DNA of 64,000 nt from Pseudomonas sp. ATCC 13867 (GTDB taxonomy: Bacteria > Pseudomonadota > Gammaproteobacteria > Pseudomonadales > Pseudomonadaceae), in the NCBI RefSeq assembly GCF_000349845.1, contig NC_020829.1, positions 4,285,001-4,349,000 of the forward strand, given 5' to 3'. This document shows, in pieces, positions 8,716 to 19,256 of the stretch (its first letter is position 1; every line of letters starts with the position of its first letter). Under the pieces are notes generated by a model. That model was not told where the DNA came from and made no database searches. It saw only the letters and a list, made by a program, of their open reading frames with translations. The position numbers were made by a program, and so were the translations under genes.

Positions 8716-9432
8716 TCAGTGGAACCACTCCATCGCCGTGCGCCACACGCAGACGCCGACGAAGTACGCCGACGCGATGAACCACAGGCCGAGCAGCCAG
8801 TGCTGGTCGATCGGCTGCTGGAGGATCAGCAGCGCGCTGCTGAGCATCCAGACGAAGGTCACGGCGATGTTCAGCGGCATGAACTGGCGCACGCGGAAGG
8901 GGTGCAGGAACTTCATCCTGGTCAGGGTCAGCGCGGCCAGCGCCAGCACGGTGACGAAGCTCACCCAGGGATGCAGGTCGAGCACGTAGAAGTACACCGC
9001 CACCACGTTCCAGGCGGCCGGGAAGCCGACGAAGTAGTTGTCCTTGCTCTTCATGTTGACGTTGCAGAAGCAGAACAGCGAGGACACCAGGATCACCCCC
9101 ACCGCCAGCAGTTCGGTATGCACCGGCAGCGGCACGTAGCGGTAGATGAAGATAGCCGGGATGAACACGTAGGTGAGGTAATCGATCACCAGGTCCAGGG
9201 TCGAGCCATCGAAGTGCGGCAACACCGCCTTGACGTCGAACTTGCGCGCCAGCGTGCCGTCCAGGCCGTCCACCAGCAGAGCGACGCCCAGCCACAGCAG
9301 GCAAGCCTGGGGTCGGTTGTCGACCAGTGCCAGCAGCGCCAGCAGCGCGAGAATGACACCGCTGGAGGTCACCGCATGGGCGCTCCAGGCTTTGGCCTTG
9401 CTCAGGTTCAGGGGCGATAGGATCAGGTTCAC
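8716..9432 (-). CDS. pcs: Phosphatidylcholine synthase
   Basis: The enzyme joins choline directly to CDP-diacylglycerol to make phosphatidylcholine in the inner membrane, with release of CMP. The 238-residue protein is strongly hydrophobic with about eight membrane segments. It carries the CDP-alcohol phosphotransferase motif as DGLDGTLAR at about 55-63, followed by the downstream Asp residues in FDGSTLDLVIDYL. Its length and its position near aap genes match P. aeruginosa pcs as remembered. It is convergent with the araC-type gene. Confidence 0.93.
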   Translation of the reverse strand: MNLILSPLNLSKAKAWSAHAVTSSGVILALLALLALVDNRPQACLLWLGVALLVDGLDGTLARKFDVKAVLPHFDGSTLDLVIDYLTYVFIPAIFIYRYVPLPVHTELLAVGVILVSSLFCFCNVNMKSKDNYFVGFPAAWNVVAVYFYVLDLHPWVSFVTVLALAALTLTRMKFLHPFRVRQFMPLNIAVTFVWMLSSALLILQQPIDQHWLLGLWFIASAYFVGVCVWRTAMEWFH

Positions 9433-9747
9433 GTCGGCTCTCTTCCTTCGGACGGCGATGCAGGCGAGCTACTTCAAACGTTAGCCCATCCCTGACAAAC
9501 CACTGCACATGGGAACACCGATCCGCCGGCCGAGTTCAGCCGGTTCTTCCCGATGCGTCTTGTTGCGGTGGAATCGGCAGCATACGCCGTTGCGGCGGGG
9601 GCTTGCCATCGGGGGAGACGAGCGTTGCAAGGTTGGCCGGGTGAGGTCTCAACCTTGTAGGAGCGAGCTTGCTCGCGAAAGGAATTCCCGGCTACTCGGG
9701 TGCCGGGCGATTCGCGAGCAAGCTCGCTCCTGCAAAAAACGCCTTGG
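9433..9747. repeat. Intergenic region with REP pair at 9656-9734
   Basis: The 315-bp stretch between pcs and aapP holds two inverted REP cores, TGTAGGAGCGAGCTTGCTCG at about 9656 and TTCGCGAGCAAGCTCGCTCC at about 9710. These lie just after the end of the aap operon. The rest (9433-9655) should contain the pcs promoter, but I see no distinctive site, open frame or terminator there. Confidence 0.7.
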
Positions 9748-10524
9748 TCAGTGGAGGATCTGGCTGAGGAACAGCTTGGTCCGGTCCGACTGCGGGTTGT
9801 CGAAGAACTGGTCCGGCGCCGCCTGTTCGACGATCTCGCCCTTGTCCATGAAGATCACCCGGTTCGCCACGGTGCGCGCGAAGCCCATCTCGTGGGTTAC
9901 GCAGAGCATGGTCATGCCGCTCTGCGCCAGGCCGATCATGGTGTCGAGCACCTCCTTGACCATCTCCGGATCGAGCGCCGAGGTGGGTTCGTCGAACAGC
10001 ATGATCTTCGGCTTCATGCACAGCGCGCGGGCGATCGCCACGCGCTGCTGCTGGCCGCCGGAGAGCTGGCCGGGGAACTTGTTGGCCTGCTCCGGGATGC
10101 GCACGCGCTCCAGGTAATGCATGGCGACTTCCTCGGCCTGGCGCTTGGGCAGCTTGCGCACCCACATGGGCGCCAGGATGCAGTTCTGCAGCACGGTCAG
10201 GTGCGGGAACAGGTTGAAGTGCTGGAACACCATGCCGACTTCGCTGCGGATCGCCTCGATCTGCTTGAGGTCGTTGGTCAGCTCGGTGCCGTCGACCACG
10301 ATGCTGCCCTGCTGGTGTTCCTCCAGGCGGTTGATGCAGCGGATGGTGGTGGACTTGCCCGAGCCGGACGGCCCGCAGAGCACGATGCGCTCGCCCTGCT
10401 TGACCTCCAGGTTGATGTCCTTGAGCACGTGGAACTGGCCGTACCACTTGTTCACGCCCTTCATGGTGATCATCGTGTGATCGCCGATGGCCGGCTGTGC
10501 GGTCTTTTGGGTGGCTTCAGACAT
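9748..10524 (-). CDS. aapP: AapP, ATPase of the general L-amino acid ABC importer
   Basis: The 258-residue ABC ATPase powers amino-acid uptake by AapJQMP. Walker A GPSGSGKS lies at 51-58, the Q-loop in [10 protein letters not shown], the signature LSGGQQQR at 151-158, Walker B with the D-loop in [10 protein letters not shown] at 173-182, and the switch His in VTHEMGFA. The protein lacks extra regulatory domains, as expected for the polar amino-acid importer family. It is the last gene of aapJ-Q-M-P, 12 nt after aapM, with REP elements downstream. Confidence 0.95.
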   Translation of the reverse strand: MSEATQKTAQPAIGDHTMITMKGVNKWYGQFHVLKDINLEVKQGERIVLCGPSGSGKSTTIRCINRLEEHQQGSIVVDGTELTNDLKQIEAIRSEVGMVFQHFNLFPHLTVLQNCILAPMWVRKLPKRQAEEVAMHYLERVRIPEQANKFPGQLSGGQQQRVAIARALCMKPKIMLFDEPTSALDPEMVKEVLDTMIGLAQSGMTMLCVTHEMGFARTVANRVIFMDKGEIVEQAAPDQFFDNPQSDRTKLFLSQILH

Positions 10525-10536
10525 GACGATTCACTC

Positions 10537-11634
10537 CTAACGCTTGTGGCCGGTGTCCAGCTTGTGCTCCAGGTGCATGGAGTAGCGGGACATGCCGAAA
10601 CAGAAGATCCAGTAGACCGCCGCGGCGAACACATAGCCTTCGGTGGCCATGCCCAGCCAGGCCGGGTCCGCGGTGGCGCGCTTGATGCTGTTGAGGAAGT
10701 CGAACAGGCCGATGATGATCACCAGGCTGGTGTCCTTGAACAGCGCGATGAAGGTGTTGACGATGCCGGGAATCACCAGCTTGAGCGCCTGCGGCAGGAT
10801 CACCAGGCCCATGATCCGCCAGTAGCCCAGGCCCATCGCGGCGGCGGCCTCGTACTGCCCCTTGGGGATCGCCTGCATACCGCCGCGCACCACCTCGGCG
10901 ATGTAGGCGGCCTCGAACAGCACCACCATCACCATCGCCCGCAGCAGCTTGTCCAGGTTCATCCCCTCGGGCAGGAACAGCGGCAGCATCACCGAGGACA
11001 TGAACAGCACGGTGATCAGCGGCACGCCGCGCCAGAACTCGATGGTGGTGACGCAGATGACCTTGATCGCCGGCATCTTCGAGCGCCGCCCGAGCGCCAG
11101 CAGGATGCCCAGCGGCATCGCCCCGCAGATGCCGACCGCGGCGATCACCACGGTGAGCATCAGGCCGCCCCATTGGCTGGTCGGCACGTTATCAAGACCG
11201 AGGAAGCCACCGTGCAACAGCCAGTAGGCCACCAGCGGCAAGGCCACGAGGAAGCAGGCGCCATACTTCAGCTTGTACGGGAAACGCTTGAGGAACAGCG
11301 GCGCCGCCCCGAAGATCACGAAGAGCACGCTGAGGTCCACGCGCCAGCGCAGTTCCTCGGGGTAGAAGCCGTACATGAACTGGCCGAAGCGCGAACCGAT
11401 GAACACCCAGCAGGCGCCCTCGCGGGAGCAGTCGGCGCGGGTCGCGCCGGCCCAGTCGGCCTTGATGAACGCCCACTCCAGCAGCGGCGGCAGGATCAGG
11501 TACACCAGGTACAGCCCGAGCAGTGTCAGCAGGGTGTTGAGCCAGCCGGAGAACAGGTTGGCGCGCAGCCAGCCGAGGACACCCACGCTCATCGCCGGTG
11601 GCGGCAGGTCGGGTTTGAAGGTATGCGTTGCCAT
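10537..11634 (-). CDS. aapM: AapM, permease of the general L-amino acid ABC importer
   Basis: The 365-residue inner-membrane permease has about eight membrane segments and the ABC EAA-loop region (AAAAMGLGYWRIMGLVILPQALK) in the C-terminal half. It is longer than HisM-type permeases because of N-terminal membrane segments and a periplasmic loop, as is typical of AapM. It pairs with AapQ to form the channel. The gene lies between aapQ (28 nt upstream) and aapP. Confidence 0.95.
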   Translation of the reverse strand: MATHTFKPDLPPPAMSVGVLGWLRANLFSGWLNTLLTLLGLYLVYLILPPLLEWAFIKADWAGATRADCSREGACWVFIGSRFGQFMYGFYPEELRWRVDLSVLFVIFGAAPLFLKRFPYKLKYGACFLVALPLVAYWLLHGGFLGLDNVPTSQWGGLMLTVVIAAVGICGAMPLGILLALGRRSKMPAIKVICVTTIEFWRGVPLITVLFMSSVMLPLFLPEGMNLDKLLRAMVMVVLFEAAYIAEVVRGGMQAIPKGQYEAAAAMGLGYWRIMGLVILPQALKLVIPGIVNTFIALFKDTSLVIIIGLFDFLNSIKRATADPAWLGMATEGYVFAAAVYWIFCFGMSRYSMHLEHKLDTGHKR

Positions 11635-11662
11635 CTAACTAAGCCTCTGCTCTCTATCCGGA

Positions 11663-12847
<1,185 letters not shown>

Positions 12848-12930
12848 GTAAGCCCTCTTACGAAGGCTCCGAGGCGGGCACGGATCTACACCCGCGCCGC
12901 CCCGGAGGCTTCATGTCATCAGAAACAGGT

Positions 12931-12955
12931 CCGGCGCCCACCATCAGGGCGCCGG
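12931..12955 (-). terminator. Hairpin between aapJ and aapQ (partial terminator or mRNA stabiliser)
   Basis: Perfect 9-bp arms CCGGCGCCC and GGGCGCCGG enclose a 7-nt loop, starting about 13 nt after the aapJ stop. Hairpins in this position commonly raise the level of the binding protein over the permeases. There is no T-run, so read-through is expected. Confidence 0.6.
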
Positions 12956-12967
12956 GCACGGGAATGG

Positions 12968-13996
12968 TCAGCGCACCGGCGGTGCGTACTGCAGACCACC
13001 CTTGTTCCACAGGGCGTTGAGGCCACGCTTGATCTTCAGCTCGCTGCCGTCGCCGACGTTGCGATCGAAGATCTCGCCGTAGTTACCCACTTGCTTGACG
13101 ATCTGTACCGCCCAGTCCTTGGACAGTTTCAGGTCCTTGCCGTAATCGCCTTCGGCGCCGAGCAGGCGGGCGACGTCCGGGTTCTTGGTGTTCTTGGCCA
13201 TCTCCTCGACGTTCTTCGAGTTCACGCCCAGCTCCTCGGCGTTGAGCATGGCGAAGAGCGTCCAGCGCGCGATGTCGAACCACTCCTCGTCACCCTGGCG
13301 TACCGCCGGGCCCAGCGGCTCCTTGGAGATGACTTCCGGCAGCACCACGTAGTCGTCGGGCTTGGCCAGCTTGATGCGCTGGGCGTAGAGCTGCGACTGG
13401 TCGGAGGTCAGCACATCGCAACGCCCGGACTCCAGCGACTTGGCGCTCTCGTCGGAGGTGTCGTAGGTGATGGGGGTGTACTTGAGGTTGTTGGAGCGGA
13501 AGTAGTCGGACAGGTTGAGCTCGGTGGTGGTGCCGGCCTGGATGCACACGGTGGCGCCGTCGAGTTCCTTGGCGCTGGAGACGCCGAGCTTCTTGTTCAC
13601 CAGGAAGCCCTGGCCGTCGTAGTAGGTCACGCCGACGAAGTTCAGGCCCATCGCGCTGTCGCGGGAACTGGTCCAGGTGGTGTTGCGCGAGAGGATGTCG
13701 ATCTCGCCGGACTGCAGCGCGGTGAAGCGCTCCTTGGCGGTCAGCGGACTGAACTTGACCTTGCTCGCGTCGCCGAACACGGCGGCGGCCAGGGCGCGGC
13801 AGACATCGACGTCGATGCCCTTGTACTGCCCCTTGGCGTCGGCGTAGGAGAAGCCCGGAAGACCATCACTGATACCGCACTGCACGTAGCCTTTCTTCTT
13901 CACTGCATCCAGGGTGGCGCCCGCGTGAGCGAGGCCGCTGATACCGAACACGGCGGCGGTGGTCAGCACTGCCAGGGTGGATTTCACCATCTTCAT
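12968..13996 (-). CDS. aapJ: AapJ, periplasmic general L-amino acid-binding protein
   Basis: The 342-residue binding protein has a signal peptide MKMVKSTLAVLTTAAVFGIS with cleavage near LAHA-G. A type-3 solute-binding fold follows, starting KKGYVQCGISDGLPGFSYAD and including QSGEIDILSRNTTWTSSRD. It captures a broad range of L-amino acids for the AapQMP importer. The ATG at 13996 is preceded by GGAGA at good spacing and gives the signal peptide directly. The open frame extends further upstream without support. As the first gene of the operon it should carry the main promoter in 13997-14200. Confidence 0.95.
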   Translation of the reverse strand: MKMVKSTLAVLTTAAVFGISGLAHAGATLDAVKKKGYVQCGISDGLPGFSYADAKGQYKGIDVDVCRALAAAVFGDASKVKFSPLTAKERFTALQSGEIDILSRNTTWTSSRDSAMGLNFVGVTYYDGQGFLVNKKLGVSSAKELDGATVCIQAGTTTELNLSDYFRSNNLKYTPITYDTSDESAKSLESGRCDVLTSDQSQLYAQRIKLAKPDDYVVLPEVISKEPLGPAVRQGDEEWFDIARWTLFAMLNAEELGVNSKNVEEMAKNTKNPDVARLLGAEGDYGKDLKLSKDWAVQIVKQVGNYGEIFDRNVGDGSELKIKRGLNALWNKGGLQYAPPVR

Positions 13997-15166
<1,170 letters not shown>

Positions 15167-15179
15167 GGCTCGCCAGGCT

Positions 15180-15368
15180 CTGTACGAAAAGTCGTCGAGC
15201 GAAGCTCAGGCTAGGCAAAATCGGTGAGGAAACGCAGTTTACGAGCTGTCAATGAGCATGAGTCGCTACGCTCGTCTCTTCGAGGCCGCACTGACGTGCC
15301 TTAGCCGCAAGCGGCTTCCGAACCGGTTTTTAACGACGCATCACCGAGCGCAAACACTTTTCGTACAG
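15180..15368. mobile_element. 189-bp MITE-like element with 13-bp perfect terminal inverted repeats
   Basis: The termini are CTGTACGAAAAGT (15180-15192) and its exact complement ACTTTTCGTACAG (15356-15368). No open frame lies inside. No clear target duplication was seen at the edges. The element sits between the esterase stop and the nirJE stop, at one edge of the nir cluster. Its left half is recognisably related to the element at 51744-51886. It may be a non-autonomous IS derivative moved in trans. Confidence 0.7.
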
Positions 15369-15371
15369 CAC

Positions 15372-17327
15372 TTAGAACCCCTCGGCCTCGGCGGCCACGG
15401 GGCTGACCGGCACCTCGGCCAGGGCGGCCACCTCGCCGATCACCAGCAGAGTCGGCGGACGCAGGCCCTCGGCCAGTTCCGCCAGCCGGTCCAGGCGCCC
15501 GACGCGGATGGTCTGGCCGGGCAACGAGCCCTGCTGCACCAGCGCCACCGGCGTATCGGCCGCGCAGCCGTGCTCGCACAGCTCCCGGCTGATCTGCGCG
15601 GCATGTTGCAGGCCCATGTAGAACACCCGGGTCAGGCCGCTGCCGGCCAGCGCCGGCCAATCGCACTCGAGACTGCCGTCGCTGCGGGTACCGGTGACCA
15701 GCACCAGCGCCTGGGCATGTTCGCGGTGGGTCAGCGGGATGCCGGCAGCCGCCGCGCAGGCCGCCGCTGCCGTCACTCCCGGCACCACGTGGCAGGCGAT
15801 GCCGGCCTTGCGCAGTACCTCCAGTTCCTCGCCACCGCGCCCGAAGATCAGCGGATCGCCGCCCTTCAGGCGCACCACGTTGCGTCCCTGGCGCGCCAGC
15901 CGCACCAGCAGGCGGTTGATGTTCTCCTGGGACAGCGTATGCCGGCCACAGGCCTTGCCCACGTCGATGCGTTCGGCGCCGGGCGGCGCCTTGGCCAGCA
16001 CGGCGGGCGACACCAGGCGGTCGTGCACCACCACCTCGGCCCGCGCCAGGCACTCGGCGGCCTTCAGGGTCAGCAGTCCGGGGTCGCCGGGACCGGCCCC
16101 CACCAGCCAGACCTGCCCCGGTTCGGCGATGAAGCGGATCGGCTGCCGCGCCACCAGTGGAGCGGGTGCGCGCTGCGGCACCGGCTGGTCGTGGCGCAGG
16201 CCGATCTCCTCGTCGCTCAGGTAGCAGCCCGGGTCCGAGGCCCAGGGATCGTCGGTGGACTGCCAGGCACGGATGCGCGTGTTGCCGTTGCACATGCCCA
16301 GGTACTGGCACTGCGCGCAGCGCCCATGCACCGGCCGCGGCTGCTGGCGCAACCCGTCCAGCAGCGGGTCGCCGGTGTCTCGCCAGATCGCCGAGAACGG
16401 CCGCTGCCGCACGTTGCCCAGGCTGTAGCCCCACCAGTAGGTGTCCGGATGCACATCGCCGCGATTGTCGATATTCGCCACGCCCACCCCGCTGGAGTTG
16501 CCGCCCCAGCGCAGCAGATCGGCACGCAGCGTCTGCGCATCCATCCCGCGCGCCTGCGCCCAGCGCAGCAGGAACGGCGCATCGGCATCGTTGTTGCCGG
16601 TGACGTATTCGCGCCCCTGGTCGAGATCGGCCCAGGCCTGCTCGAACAGCAGCGTCATGGCCTCGCGGGTCATCGCGAAAGCCGCGTCGTCGCGCTGGTT
16701 GCGCGCGCCGCGCCCGGAGTAGTTGAGGTGCGACAGGTAGAACTTGTCCACCCCCTCCTCGCGCATCAGGCGCAGCAGTTCCGGCAGTTCGGCGGCATTC
16801 GCCGCCGTCAGGGTGAAGCGCCAGCCCACCTTGACCCCGGCGCGGCGCAGGTGGCCGACCGCCGCCAGCGTCCGGTCGAAGGCGCCGTCGGCACGGCGGA
16901 AGCGGTCGTGGCTGGCGCGCAGGCCGTCGATGGATACGCCGACGTAATCGTAGCCGCTGTCGGCGATGCGCCGGGCCAGCGGCGCATCGATCAGCGTACC
17001 GTTGCTCGACAGCCCGACGTACAGCCCCAGTTCCTTGGCGCGCGCGCTGAGCTGGAACAGATCCGGCCGCAGCAGCGGTTCGCCGCCGGAAAGGATCAGC
17101 GCCGGAATACGCATGCCGGCAAGGTCGTCGAGCACGGTCATCGCCTGCGCGGTGTCCAGCTCGCCGGGGAAATCGATATCGGCGGAAATGGAATAGCAGT
17201 GGCGACAGGTCAGGTTGCAGCGCCGCAACAGGTTCCAGATCACCACCGGGGCCACCTCGATCGTCCGTGCCGGCGGTAGCGCCAGGCCCTGGCGCAGGCG
17301 TTGCAAATGGCGACTGATGCGTAACAT
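15372..17327 (-). CDS. nirJ/nirE: NirJ-NirE fusion: radical SAM heme d1 enzyme joined to uroporphyrinogen-III C-methyltransferase
   Basis: This single 651-residue frame joins two heme d1 biosynthesis enzymes. Residues 1 to about 390 are NirJ. CNLTCRHC carries the CX3CX2C cluster (C37, C41, C44) for the radical SAM iron-sulfur centre, and Cys337, 340, 346 and 368 form a SPASM-like auxiliary cluster site. Residues about 404-644 are NirE/SUMT: VGAGPGDPGLLT, RLKGGDPLIFGRGGEE and VVPGVTAAAACAAA are present. NirE methylates uroporphyrinogen III to precorrin-2, and NirJ modifies the decarboxylated siroheme later in the path. The two proteins are separate in PAO1 as remembered. ATG 17327 follows a strong GAGGAGG; earlier codons overlap nirH. 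Confidence 0.93.
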   Translation of the reverse strand: MLRISRHLQRLRQGLALPPARTIEVAPVVIWNLLRRCNLTCRHCYSISADIDFPGELDTAQAMTVLDDLAGMRIPALILSGGEPLLRPDLFQLSARAKELGLYVGLSSNGTLIDAPLARRIADSGYDYVGVSIDGLRASHDRFRRADGAFDRTLAAVGHLRRAGVKVGWRFTLTAANAAELPELLRLMREEGVDKFYLSHLNYSGRGARNQRDDAAFAMTREAMTLLFEQAWADLDQGREYVTGNNDADAPFLLRWAQARGMDAQTLRADLLRWGGNSSGVGVANIDNRGDVHPDTYWWGYSLGNVRQRPFSAIWRDTGDPLLDGLRQQPRPVHGRCAQCQYLGMCNGNTRIRAWQSTDDPWASDPGCYLSDEEIGLRHDQPVPQRAPAPLVARQPIRFIAEPGQVWLVGAGPGDPGLLTLKAAECLARAEVVVHDRLVSPAVLAKAPPGAERIDVGKACGRHTLSQENINRLLVRLARQGRNVVRLKGGDPLIFGRGGEELEVLRKAGIACHVVPGVTAAAACAAAAGIPLTHREHAQALVLVTGTRSDGSLECDWPALAGSGLTRVFYMGLQHAAQISRELCEHGCAADTPVALVQQGSLPGQTIRVGRLDRLAELAEGLRPPTLLVIGEVAALAEVPVSPVAAEAEGF

Positions 17328-17337
17328 GGGAGCCTCC

Positions 17338-17820
17338 TCAGGGCGCACCGGCCAGACGCAGGCCGGTCTTCTTCAGGATTCGCAGGCTGTACAGCACCTC
17401 GTGCCCACGGCAGGCATCGCCGAGCAGGCCGGCCATTTCCGCGAGGTAGCACTCCACGGTGGCGCGGCGGCGGGCGTGCAGCATGGCGAACAGGTTGTAG
17501 GGCCAGCCGGGCATGCGCCGTGGCCGCTGGTAGCAGTGACTGACGTAGGGCAGCGCACCGAGCAGGCGGCCGCAGCGTTCAAGCTGGTCGTCGGCGATGT
17601 CCCACACACTCATGCCATTGGCCCGGTACCCCAGCGCGTAGTGGTTGGGAACCGCGGCAATCCGGCGGATGGCGCCGCAGGCAAGCAAGCGCGCGAGGCG
17701 CCCGCGCACCTCGTCTTCGCGCAGTTGCAAGGCATCGGCCAGGGCTTGGTAGGGCCGGCTCTGCAATGGCAGCCCGGACTGGGTGACGAGGATCAGTTGG
17801 CGGTCGGTAGCGTCGAGCAC
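17338..17820 (-). CDS. nirH: NirH, siroheme decarboxylase subunit (AsnC/Lrp-like)
   Basis: The 160-residue protein has an N-terminal winged-helix-like region and a C-terminal Lrp-type domain, as in the NirDLGH siroheme decarboxylase that makes 12,18-didecarboxysiroheme. The signature SHCYQRPRRMPGWPYNLFAM is present near the middle. The protein acts enzymatically despite its regulator-like fold. It lies between nirG (3-nt gap) and nirJE (10-nt gap), so the operon is tightly packed. Confidence 0.93.
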   Translation of the reverse strand: MLDATDRQLILVTQSGLPLQSRPYQALADALQLREDEVRGRLARLLACGAIRRIAAVPNHYALGYRANGMSVWDIADDQLERCGRLLGALPYVSHCYQRPRRMPGWPYNLFAMLHARRRATVECYLAEMAGLLGDACRGHEVLYSLRILKKTGLRLAGAP

Positions 17821-17823
17821 GGC

Positions 17824-18273
17824 TCATACCTCCAGGTAAAGGTCGAGGTGGAAAGTGCGCACCTTGGGCAGGTCGAGCACTTCGTAGCCGCTGATCCGCT
17901 CGATGTGGCGCAGCAAGGGGGCGATCTGCGCCTGATGCTCGGTGGCCAGCACGAACCAGAGGTTGTAGCGGTGGTCGCGCAGGTAGTTGTGCGCCACCTC
18001 GGGCAGACCATCGAGCAGCCCGGCGACGCGTCCGCAGTCCGCCTCGGGAACGCACATCGCCGCCAGCGTCAGGCCGCCGCCCAGTACATCGGCGGCGAAC
18101 ATCGGACCGAAGCGCGTCAGCACGCCACGCAGCAGCAGTCGGCGGAGACAATCCAGCAACCGGTCTTCGCTGCAATGCAGCTCGGCGGCCACCTCCGCGT
18201 AAGGCTGCTCGCTCAGCGGAAAGCCACGCTGCAGACGGCGGATCACCACGCGTTCGAACAGGCTCAGGCGCAT
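17824..18273 (-). CDS. nirG: NirG, siroheme decarboxylase subunit (AsnC/Lrp-like)
   Basis: The 149-residue subunit of the heme d1 siroheme decarboxylase has the family stretch PEVAHNYLRDHRYNLWFVL with the conserved His and Tyr residues. The start MRLSLFERV overlaps the end of nirDL by 10 nt, and no longer natural start was found. The LTRFGPMFAAD segment matches equivalent positions in the NirD and NirL halves of the neighbouring gene. Confidence 0.92.
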   Translation of the reverse strand: MRLSLFERVVIRRLQRGFPLSEQPYAEVAAELHCSEDRLLDCLRRLLLRGVLTRFGPMFAADVLGGGLTLAAMCVPEADCGRVAGLLDGLPEVAHNYLRDHRYNLWFVLATEHQAQIAPLLRHIERISGYEVLDLPKVRTFHLDLYLEV

Positions 18274-19256
18274 GCAATGCCCTCCCGCAGACCTTCGAAG
18301 CGGGCGCCGCGCTGCTTGAAGCGGGTCAGGCTGAACAGCACCTCGCCGGGGCGCTCCCGCAGCGCCGGCAGATCGCGCAGTTCGCGGATCCGCAACTCCA
18401 CGTCGAGGCGGCGCCGCCCATGCAGCATGGCGAACAGGTTGTAGCGCCACTCCGGCGCCTGTCGCGCGCGGCGATAGCACAGGTTCACCCCGGGCTCCTC
18501 GGCCAGGCCGCGGCCCACGGCGTCCACCTCGGAATCGTCGACATCCCACACCAGCATCGCGTTGCTCCGGAAACCCAGCTCGTGGTGCCGCACCACGACG
18601 CCAAAGCGGCGGATCACGCCGCCGACGTACAAGCGCGTCACCGCATCGACTACCTGGGACTCGCTCCAGCCCAGTCGCCGGGCCACCGGCAGCCAGGGAT
18701 GCGCCAGCAGCTCCAGGCCGTCCTGCAGCGCGTGCACCAGGCTGCGCTGCGACGGTTCAAGGGCCACTGGCGGCGACGTCCGGGGAAAGGGGCGCGGGAC
18801 GGCAACCCGGTTCCCGATGAGGGGAAAGGCCAGGTCGATGCGGTACTCGCGCACCAGCGGCAGACGTAGCGTGTGCAGTCCGGTAGCGGCCTCCAGCCGG
18901 TCCAGGCAGGCATTCAGATGCCCACGATCGGGCCCGCTGAGGACGAACCAGAGATTCCATTCGTGCTCGCGCTGGTAGTTGTGGTTGCACTCGGGTAGGT
19001 CGCTGACCCGCTGCGCCACGTCACCCAGGCGGGCCTCCGGTACCCGCAGCGCCGCCAACAGGCTGCGCCCCGCGCGATTGGGCGCGAACACCGGGCCGAC
19101 CCGGCTCAGGCATCCGCTGCGACGCAACTCGCGCAGCCGCCAGAGCACCCAGGCCTCGCTGCGACCCAGGCGCTCGCCGAGCACGGCGAACGGCCGCGGG
19201 CACAGTGGGAAATCATGCTGGCCAGCTTCCAGCAGCATCAGGTCATCGAGGTTCAT
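18264..19256 (-). CDS. nirDL: NirDL, fused siroheme decarboxylase subunits
   Basis: The 330-residue protein contains two complete AsnC/Lrp-like units. Residues 1 to about 145 are NirD-like, with CNHNYQREHEWNLWFVL. Residues about 170-325 are NirL-like, with NLCYRRARQAPEWRYNLFAML. A Pro-rich linker joins them. A NirDL fusion is known from Paracoccus-type denitrifiers, whereas PAO1 has separate nirD and nirL. The ATG at 19256 overlaps the nirF stop (ATGA). Confidence 0.93.
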   Translation of the reverse strand: MNLDDLMLLEAGQHDFPLCPRPFAVLGERLGRSEAWVLWRLRELRRSGCLSRVGPVFAPNRAGRSLLAALRVPEARLGDVAQRVSDLPECNHNYQREHEWNLWFVLSGPDRGHLNACLDRLEAATGLHTLRLPLVREYRIDLAFPLIGNRVAVPRPFPRTSPPVALEPSQRSLVHALQDGLELLAHPWLPVARRLGWSESQVVDAVTRLYVGGVIRRFGVVVRHHELGFRSNAMLVWDVDDSEVDAVGRGLAEEPGVNLCYRRARQAPEWRYNLFAMLHGRRRLDVELRIRELRDLPALRERPGEVLFSLTRFKQRGARFEGLREGIACA

